Assembly (NCBI GenBank): GCA_003971905.1
Contig: RSEE01000058.1
Location: forward strand, 350,514-414,513
DNA: 64,000 bases
DNA from: Moniliella sp. 'wahieum'
Lineage: Eukaryota > Basidiomycota > Moniliellomycetes > Moniliellales > Moniliellaceae
Direction: 5' to 3'
Shown here one piece after another: positions 57,214 through 64,000 of the stretch (positions within the stretch are counted from its first letter, which is position 1; each line of letters starts with the position of its first letter). Below the pieces are notes generated by a model. The model worked only from the letters and a program-made list of their open reading frames with translations. It had not been told where the DNA came from and made no database searches. Made by a program: the position numbers and the translations under genes.

Positions 57214-58292
57214 CTCCAACTTATTAGCGCGCGATGTATGTGACATTCAACTTGGACATCTCCTGGGTGACTTGCGCGTTACGGCCGAGTTGTGCTAGTT
57301 CATTCATCGCGCCCATGTGCTCCCCGGCAAGTGTATTAGTATTGGCAACTGTTGGTACAAAAGAGGATAGCAGCAGAAATGCTTTGTCAGTGGCTTGGCA
57401 TGTAGTAATTAGGGTGGATCCCAAACGCGCAGTCCTGCTTGACATATAACACTACCAAGAACATCGATCTCATGGATCTCAGATCTCATGGATCTCATGC
57501 ATTATTGCTGGCCTGTGGGGGAGGGTTACCGCTTAGGTAGATCCATTTTTTCGATGTTCTCGGATCATAGCGTGTGTGTGAGCTGTATACCATTACATGT
57601 TACAGGCTCTACTCAAACAGGTGTGTCCCCCGTCTGTGGATTCAACGAGAGGACCACCGGTGGGCCTATCCGTCCAGATTCCGGCCCCCGATGTGCGCAT
57701 CCCCTGATATGGTGTGATATCTTTACACCGGCCTGCATTGAATAAGTCTGGGGCGTCGCCTCAGCCTGTCTCCCCGTGTGGAGACAGCGACGGGCACTCC
57801 ATCTTCCCACCACCGTGCACCGTTCTATAGTATACCGTTCCATAGAAGTAGCAGGGAAGCACGGATGGAATGTGCGACGGGCGAACGCTGGCAGACGGGC
57901 CAGGGAGCTCGTATTCTTCCCCAAGTCCCAAAGGGGCGAGCATTGGCCGGCGAGCCAACAGCTCCTCTACCCCCTCCGTTTCCCTACTCACAAGAGTGGG
58001 TCACCCAACAGAGGATCCGGTGGCCGGCATGCGGCGCACCCTGTGGGAGTGCATTTCGACATGTTATAGAAAGAGAGAGGGCGAATGGGAGGTGACCAGT
58101 CTGGAAGAATACGCTCAATTCCAAAGCAGACGGAGAGTTGGGAACGTACAGGACCGCTGCTTACGGAAATAGAGTGCGAGACCCATGGAGTCCACTTGCC
58201 ACCCACTTGCCAGAGGTATGTCGAACCCTTATTGTACGGCAATGACATGCAATTATAAGAAAGGCATGCTTAGGAAGGCATGCTGCAGAACG

Positions 58293-59300
58293 TCAAGATA
58301 TGGCAAGGCGAACACAGAGCGAGGGGTCCATCTCTCTGGCCGCCTTGAATAGCGAATCGAAGTCGGTTCGAATCACCTCTTTCCCGTGCCAGGTTGGACA
58401 AGCGTGAATGAGGCGGAACAGAACGCATCCTCCCATGTATATGGAGACAAAAAGCGGTCCCGTGGGTGGGTCCAATGCGGCGATGACAAGCCTCACTTCG
58501 ATTCGGGAGGAACGTACCCACCGAGTAGGAGTATTGGCCCGAGGGTATGAAGAAAGCAACAATTGAGATGGCGACGGGCAGACTGAAAGGGAATAGCAGA
58601 AAGATGAAGGGATCAGCAGGGTAAGGTTACGGGGGTGAGAAGCGTCGGAAAGTACGGCTGAAACGGGATAGAAGATAGTTGGCTGGGGCCGATGGGGACG
58701 ATCGATGGTCCACCGCTCCACAACCCACCCACAAGGTAGGTCATGACATGGGCTAGGTGATGCAGGGAGGGTGGGTGGTGGGTGCGAAAAGGACCCTGCA
58801 CAGAGTGGCAGCAAAGAAGACGTTGAGCAACACCCTCGATGCCGACATGGCCACCGCTGTTCACACGCCCCGCTGTGCCACACGCCCAGCGAACCTCTTG
58901 GCAAACTTTTGACTCCGACGCCGATGGCAATGGTCTGGTCCAGTTCGTCGGCCGCGATGACACTGGCATACGCCCACATTGACCAGAAGAACAGGTTCGG
59001 ACGCAATCCAAGCCCTCCAACGCCCTCCCACCCGATCGTCCGACGAGCATCTCGCGTTTCCCGGGCAATGGATGCTGACGAGTTCCCGTCGGCATAGTCG
59101 TTGAAGGTGAGGAACAATGCGGATCCCCGGAGCGAAAGCGGGGCGCCGTCCCCACCCAAAGGGTGGGCCATTGTAGAATTTTTTGATGGCTTTCTACACC
59201 GGAGAGGCAGGTCAAGACGGCGACTCCGGCTACCACAATTCCAGATAGAACCGCGACTTTTGACAGTCGCGACTGAGTTGTGATCAGTCGGGGGCGCCAT
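58293..59300 (-). CDS. Unidentified multi-spanning membrane protein
   Basis: ATG at complement 59298-59300 gives MAPPTDHNSVATVK. With one base restored the frame enters a clear transmembrane segment, VAVLSGIVVAGVAVLTCLSG. Further hydrophobic segments appear across frame breaks: NLFFWSMWAYASVIAA (about 58990), SASRVLLNVFFAATLCRVLF (about 58820), FIFLLFPFSLPVAISIVAFF with IPSGQYS (about 58570), and FVSIYMGGCVLFRLI near 58430. A soluble tail ends at 58293. No intron is certain; 58750-58620 may be one. I do not recognise the family. A receptor-like or transporter-like protein is possible, but nothing specific supports either. Confidence 0.45.
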   Translation of the reverse strand: MAPPTDHNSVATVKSRGSIWNCGSRSRRLDLPLRCRKPSKNSTMAHPLGGDGAPLSLRGSALFLTFNDYADGNSSASIARETRDARRTIGWEGVGGLGLRPNLFFWSMWAYASVIAADELDQTIAIGVGVKSLPRGSLGVWHSGACEQRWPCRHRGCCSTSSLLPLCAGSFSHPPPTLPASPSPCHDLPCGWVVERWTIDRPHRPQPTIFYPVSAVLSDASHPRNLTLLIPSSFCYSLSVCPSPSQLLLSSYPRANTPTRWVRSSRIEVRLVIAALDPPTGPLFVSIYMGGCVLFRLIHACPTWHGKEVIRTDFDSLFKAAREMDPSLCVRLAIS

Positions 59301-59999
59301 GGCGGATAGCAAGCGAGTGGGAGCAGAATCATTAATCATCACTCCTACTGCTCAGTGCACCGAGCGCGACACAGTTGTGTTGCCAAGGAGACATGTGCGC
59401 GCCCACGGCGCTTCAACGTTGGTATAGCCAGGATAATGGCGGTGGAAGGGGTGCCAGGGATGAGGGGGCGCGATGGTAAAAACCCACGTATGGCCATCCT
59501 ATGGGGTCAAGGGACGCACGTCAAAGTACATTTCCCTCCCGCCATTTTGAGAGAGCCCGGTACCCATACCAGCCAGACAAACAGACGACAAAACGCGGAC
59601 ATGCGCCCACCTTCGCCCACGAGCCAACAAAAAGCAACGCGCCCAACCAGTCCATCGATGCGGCGATCGGCCGGGCGGGCTAACATGCCGGTACCAACGA
59701 TGCGGCCGGCGACGAGGGCAAGAGCGGATACAGGCCAAGCGTCTCGGTGGGTATTGAGTGTTGAGCAAGGGCCCGGGCGGCCTGGTCTGCAGCGGATCCT
59801 CGTTGGGTGAAGTCGTCGAGGGGGGATAGGGAAGGAGGGAGGTAGCGTGGGCGGAGGGATGGTGTGGGCTTATGGGTTGAGGATAGAGGAGGACACGTGC
59901 GGGGCGAACAGACCCAAGAGGTTAGCATTAATCGAGGCGTGCTTCCGACCGTCAATGGAGCTGAGCCGGTGTACATGTGAAAGCGGAGCAAAAAAGTAA
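59301..59999. other. Intergenic region
   Basis: Upstream of the membrane-protein gene and downstream of tRNA-His copy 2. No gene recognised. Confidence 0.45.
59990..59995 (-). terminator. RNA polymerase III terminator of tRNA-His copy 2
   Basis: Six A on the plus strand, i.e. T6 on the transcript strand, four bases after the tRNA 3' end. Copy 1 has the same C-T6-G context. Confidence 0.75.
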
Positions 60000-60093
60000 G
60001 GACGACGCCAGAATCGAACTGAGAATAACAGAGCTCGTGGAGCTGTACGATCGTGAAGCCACAATCTGTCGTGATACCTTTTCACACGTAATC
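60000..60093 (-). tRNA. tRNA-His(GTG), second copy, two single-base losses
   Basis: Read on the minus strand it matches the copy at 22056-22151 through D-loop, anticodon stem, GTG anticodon, T-arm and the second half of a 25-nt intron. The acceptor stem differs: GATTACG pairs with CGTCGTC, where pair 5-68 is A-T instead of G-C (a compensated change) but pair 4-69 is a T-C mismatch. Discriminator is C, not A. One G is missing from GG at the start of the D-arm and one from GGG in the T-stem, so the cloverleaf is imperfect as written. It is either a real gene with homopolymer errors or a decaying copy. Confidence 0.75.
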
Positions 60094-60943
60094 GACGCTG
60101 GGAAACGGCAGAGGACCCACAGGAGTGGCAATTGGCCCTTGGACCCTGCTGTCGATCGGCTTTCCCGACGCAGAGGGCGGCATGCGATGCGATCGCCAGG
60201 TGCGGATGGCGCAGAGGGCGGCGATCCGTCCAAGGCAGGTGAAGGGCAGGCCGAGGGACGGTGAGGGAGGGTGGAGGAAAGACGGAGGGAGGACAGACGG
60301 AGGGGAAGGCGGGGGGGGTACCACAGACTGGCGGGGAGCAAGCGCCGTGGCGGGAACGCCAGTGGTTGATGTTTACTCAGGTAAAATTAACCGTGGCTGG
60401 GCGCTGGCTGCCGCGCGCGTGGGGATCACCTCATCACCGGTTGGGGATCACCGATGAGAGCGCTAACCCCCAGGCGTCGAGGCGCGCCAACACGGGCGCC
60501 GTGCGAGGCGCCGCGGGTGGGGAGGTGCGGGGCGCGGGGGCTGTGTGGCTGCGACGGCTGCTGTGTCTGGCTTGCTGGGGCGAGCCAGCCGCACCAGGCC
60601 GCAGTGGCCCGCCGCAGGCACACGCAGGCACACGTAGGCAGCACACACAGGAAGGAGGGCCTGGGAGGGGCCTTTGGCTGTCCCGTGTCTGCGCCTCCGC
60701 CACCGCGGCCCCACCGCTTCCACCACCACCACCACCCCACCCGCCGCCGCCGCCACCACCACCACCACCACCCGCCCCCCCTCCCCCCCATCCCCACACA
60801 GCATGCGGCGCCGGGTGGATGGCGTGCACACCATCGGACCCCGCGCCGGTGCAGCCCCCCGCCCCGCCCCGCCTCCGCATGCGTGACGACCCCGACATTG
60901 GCAGCGACGCCGCAGCCGCCCCCCCCCCCCCGCCCGCACGGCC
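60094..60943. other. Intergenic region or leader
   Basis: Divergent promoter region between tRNA-His copy 2 and the coiled-coil gene; CAC triplet run at about 60718-60778 and a C-run at 60920-60931. No gene seen. Confidence 0.45.
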
Positions 60944-63900
60944 ATGGCCGTCGCCATCGCCCCATCGCCCTCCCAGTCCCTCGCCCCCGCCTCCGACTCC
61001 GACACGAGCGACAGCGACCTGTCCGACTTGGATCCCGCCGACGCCGTGCGCGCGACCCGCGCCCGCCTCGCCGCCCTGACCCGCCGCACCGGCTCCGAAA
61101 CCCACCACGCCGGCTGCTCGGCCAGGGACTGCTTGCCCAGCAGCAGCCCTCACCCAGCTCCTCGCCCAGCTCGACAACCCTCCCGCCGGGCTCGGCCCCG
61201 AGCAGCTCGCTGAGCTTGCCCGGCACGCCGACCTGGAGCTTGCGAGCACGACAACCGCATCACCCAGCTGTATACTTCGCTGGTTCAGGCCCACACGGGC
61301 GCCACCGATCCGCTGCCTCCTCTGTCGCCCAGCCCCAGCATCCGCACCGCCGCAGACCGCTCCTCTCTCTTTTCACTCCTCCTGACGATGGTGGGCAGCA
61401 AAGGGGGGGACGAGCCACATCCGAGCCAGCACCGATGGCCATGCCTTGGGGCTGGACCAACAATTCAATGACCAACACCTCCGACTTGACCCGCCAACTG
61501 CGCCATGCCCAGCACCACATCCGTCAGCTGGAAGACAACATCGCCTCATCCACCCGCAAGCACGAGACGGATGCCAGCCATCTACTCCGGGAACTACAGG
61601 ATCTCGCTGCCGAGAGAGATGACTGGCAGAACCAATTTAAGCGGCTCCTCACTGAGCATGGTACGTTATGCGCCCCTCCCTCCCTCCTTCCCTCCCTCCG
61701 CATCCAGACCAACTCAAGCTAACCTGGTCTTCCTTCAGAGGTTCTCAAGGAGGAGACGAGAGACGGAGGGCCAACGTCAACGCGCGCTCGACGAGTCAGA
61801 CAGCTTACGATCTTGATCTGGCACGCTTGACAAGCGAGATGAATCGGCTACGAAGTGACCTGGGTCAACCCAAAGTAAAGCCGATGCCGAACAAACAGCC
61901 CGCGAAGCGCTCGAAGAGCACCTCTCTTCTTTCCAAGCCAGTCGAGACAAGATGGTACAGGACCTGCGTCGCGCCAATGCCGGACTAAAACGCGACCTGG
62001 TCGCTGCTCAGACTTTGGCGGACGAAGCTAATGATCGAGCTGAAGCACAGGCCCGCAAGGCGCAGATTGTACCCCGCTCCCACACCCCTCCTCCCACCTC
62101 CCCCGAACAGGAGGGCGACATCAGCGCCACTTCATTTACTCCGGTCAGTGTCGTACGCTCGAGGTCTCCCCCCGTCGCAACACCGGCCTTGGTGGACGAG
62201 CCTGTGTCCTCTTCCGTCAGCAGGGGGAGTACAGCCACCGCCTTGCCCGTGCTCGTCGCCGTTGGCCCGCGAGGCAGCGATGCGACGCACACTCGAGATG
62301 CAGCGTGCAGCGCATGGGTGTACAACCGGTAACATTCGACCAGGAAAGTGAGGGATCGGAGCCTGATGAGCAGGACAAGCACCTCCGTGACGACCACTAA
62401 GGGGAGGATGCAGTCCCCTCGACGGACCAGAACCCAGACGACATGGATGCGCCATATGAATTTTCAGAGGGATGGCGTTCCACGAGATGGAGCCGGATCT
62501 TGGTATGACCGCCGTCGGAGCACCGCCAGTCAGTTGTCCTTTACTCCTGCCGTTGGGAGACGAGCTGCAAACAGGATGGCCGGGTGGGCGAACTAGAAGC
62601 GGAGTTGGAGCGCGTCCAAGCCGCTCTTGAGCAAGTCCAGCATGATCTGGCTGCTTCCACGGCGCAGGCGCAGCTGGAGAAAGTTGAGCCCAATTGGTTC
62701 AGGAGCAAATGGTGGGGAGCAAGAGGCGGCGCATGCTGTTCTTTGGCTCAGGCCAAGAAACCCATTTGGCTTCCAGCCGGGATCTAGAGAAACAGCACAC
62801 ACGCCTTGGCCAAGGTGGAGGAGCAACTCAAACAACAACAGACACTGCTTGACCAAGCTCGTGCCCAAGGTACGACCACGACAGACCAACTCGCTTCTCT
62901 TCAAGGACGGTGCGACGACCTGACGCGGCAGGTCGATGTTCTACGGTCGAGCGCGACGCCGCCACAACCCGGGCTCGTGACACCGCGGCGCTCTTGGCTC
63001 AAGCCAAGGAGCACGAGGAACGTCTCTCTCTGCGGCTCGGGAGGCCCAAACCCAATTGAGGCTGACCTGGCGCGCATCGGGCTGAACATGATCAAGCGCT
63101 CTTGGTGGCTCACGCACACGAAGCAAAGCTCTGCAGAGGCACATGAAGCTCACGACTCGGCCCTTCAGACTCTCACCACCAGCTACGAGAGCAAGTTGGC
63201 TGCTACTGTATCGGACAAGAAGGATGTCGAAACCGCTTGGCCACGTTGCAGACCGAGCTAGACTCGCTCCAAGCCAAGCACAACGAGGTCCAAACCTCCC
63301 TTTCCGCGATGCAGGCCGAGCTGGCAGATGCACAAGCAGCCCGTACCGCCTACGCACAAGAGATGGAAGGATTGCAAGGCGACCTGGCCCAGGCGCGGCA
63401 GCCCAAACGTCGCTCAATCTCACCTGGACAAGACGTTAAGTGAGCTGTCCCAGAGCCAAGCCAACATGAAGCAAGCGCAAGAAGACCACAGTTGGCCCTG
63501 CAAGCCATGGAGGAGCAAGCGGGTCAAGTCGAGGTGGTGCACAAAGCCCAGAAAGAGAAGAACGAGCAGCAGCTGGCCGAGTTGAAGCTTGCTATGGAGA
63601 AGGCTCAGGCTCAAGCTGCCTCTGAGAAACAAGAGTTGGAACGGGCCATTGCCGTGTCCGAGCAACAGCAGGTGCGTCTTCAATCGGAGCACGAGGCCAT
63701 CACCGTCGCCTCGCCCTCGCAGAGAAGGCGGCGGCGAATGCGGATGCGGCGTGCGGGAGGCGCGCAGGGTGGGGCTGGGCTGCAGCAGGCAATGGAAGAA
63801 CGCGATGCGGCGCACAAGGCCCAAGGCCCATGTCGAGACGCTCGAGCATGAAGCGGATCAGCTGCGCCTCCGCTTAACCCACACCGTTACTGCCCACCTC

Positions 63901-64000
63901 GAACAGGAGCGGGAGCAGAAGCATGCACTGCAGACCGCCCTTTTGGAACTGAAGGAGGCACACACTGGAGATCTGGAGGCGCGCGCGCTAGCCCCACCAG
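60944..64000 (+). CDS. Large coiled-coil protein, incomplete at right edge
   Basis: ATG 60944 follows a C-run and opens MAVAIAPSPSQSLAPASDSD, an acidic Ser/Asp stretch (SDTSDSDLSDLDPADAVRAT) and a Pro-rich part. From 61437 the sequence turns into a long heptad-rich coiled coil: LTRQLRHAQHHIRQLEDNIA, LLRELQDLAAERDDWQNQFK, an intron at about 61660-61738, then ARLTSEMNRLRSDL, MVQDLRRANAGLKRDLVAAQ, ELEAELERVQAALEQVQHDL, KVEEQLKQQQTLLDQARAQG, ATLQTELDSLQAKHNEVQTS, and more up to the window end. A Ser/Pro break near 62070-62400 separates two coils. About ten frame breaks. Composition suggests a tether or cytoskeletal scaffold (golgin, Num1 or Uso1-like), but coiled coils alone do not identify the family. 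The gene continues beyond 64000. Confidence 0.65.

Larger units (their letters stand above)
54055..58292. other. 4.2-kb intergenic region rich in short arrays
   Basis: The first part may be promoter or leader of the Zn2Cys6 gene. No conserved protein recognised. Multiple ATCGAT, AGATCT, CACTAGC and CATGTGAC word clusters. A minus-strand open frame at 57224-57445 is unconvincing. Confidence 0.5.

Noticed and set aside
57224-57445. Minus-strand open frame with a helical C-terminus (AMNELAQLGRNAQVTQEMSK)
   Set aside because: It faintly resembles an ESCRT-type helix but is short and isolated in an array-rich gap, and no upstream exon could be found.
58350-58400. Possible tRNA T-arm (GGTTCGAATC)
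   Set aside because: No matching D-arm, anticodon stem or acceptor stem could be drawn around it.

Overview
This window is fungal nuclear DNA, most probably from a basidiomycete. The genes have short introns, mostly with GTACGT-type donors and sometimes a CTAAC-like branch site. The gene set is eukaryotic and fungal: a Jsn1/Puf2-type RRM-Puf protein, an Spt23/Mga2 factor, a Cln1-type G1 cyclin, HbrB, Hel2 and a Ser-rich GPI-anchored wall protein. The CDSs are GC-rich and Pro/Ser-rich. I cannot place the species; Ustilaginomycotina is a guess only. Almost every conserved gene is interrupted by one or more single-base frame breaks. Where I could test them, they look like a lost base in a short homopolymer, so CDS limits below are envelopes of the recognisable protein, not clean ORFs.

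Layout, left to right. Electron transfer flavoprotein beta subunit (191-1272, minus); GPI-anchored wall protein (4096-5011, plus); double-CCCH zinc finger protein (6866-9404, plus); RRM-Pumilio protein (11030-14116, plus); Spt23/Mga2-like membrane transcription factor (14935-18705, plus); a protein with two dynein light chain LC8-like domains (20024-20993, minus); tRNA-His with intron (22056-22151, plus); a 37-residue single C2H2 zinc finger microprotein (22858-22971, minus); tRNA-Arg(ACG) with a 9-nt intron (23554-23633, plus).

The centre holds Hel2/ZNF598 ubiquitin ligase (23965-26430, minus), divergent from the mitoribosomal protein mL44/Mrpl3 (26718-28217, plus); a secreted expansin-like protein (28433-29804, minus); Fis1 (31184-31685, minus); a G1 cyclin (33988-35572, minus); an EXPERA/TMEM97-like membrane protein (36592-37158, plus); and a TORC2 HbrB domain joined in frame to a histidine-phosphatase-fold protein (38113-41324, minus).

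The right part holds a C2H2 transcription factor (45373-46983, plus), a second histidine-phosphatase-fold protein (47753-49000, plus), a Zn2Cys6 transcription factor (52496-54054, minus), an unidentified multi-spanning membrane protein (58293-59300, minus), a second tRNA-His locus (60000-60093, minus), and a large coiled-coil protein that runs off the right end.

The genes are ordinary housekeeping and regulatory genes and do not form one pathway. Themes are mitochondria (ETF-beta, mL44, Fis1), RNA regulation and translation quality control (CCCH, Puf, Hel2), cell-cycle and nutrient signalling (G1 cyclin, HbrB) and the cell surface (GPI protein, expansin-like). The most unusual signal lies between the genes: many short tandem arrays with a nearly constant 7-bp period but changing sequence, nearly always built on a palindromic word (AACGTT, AAGCTT, ATCGAT, CCGG/GGTAACC, AGTACT, CTAG and others).
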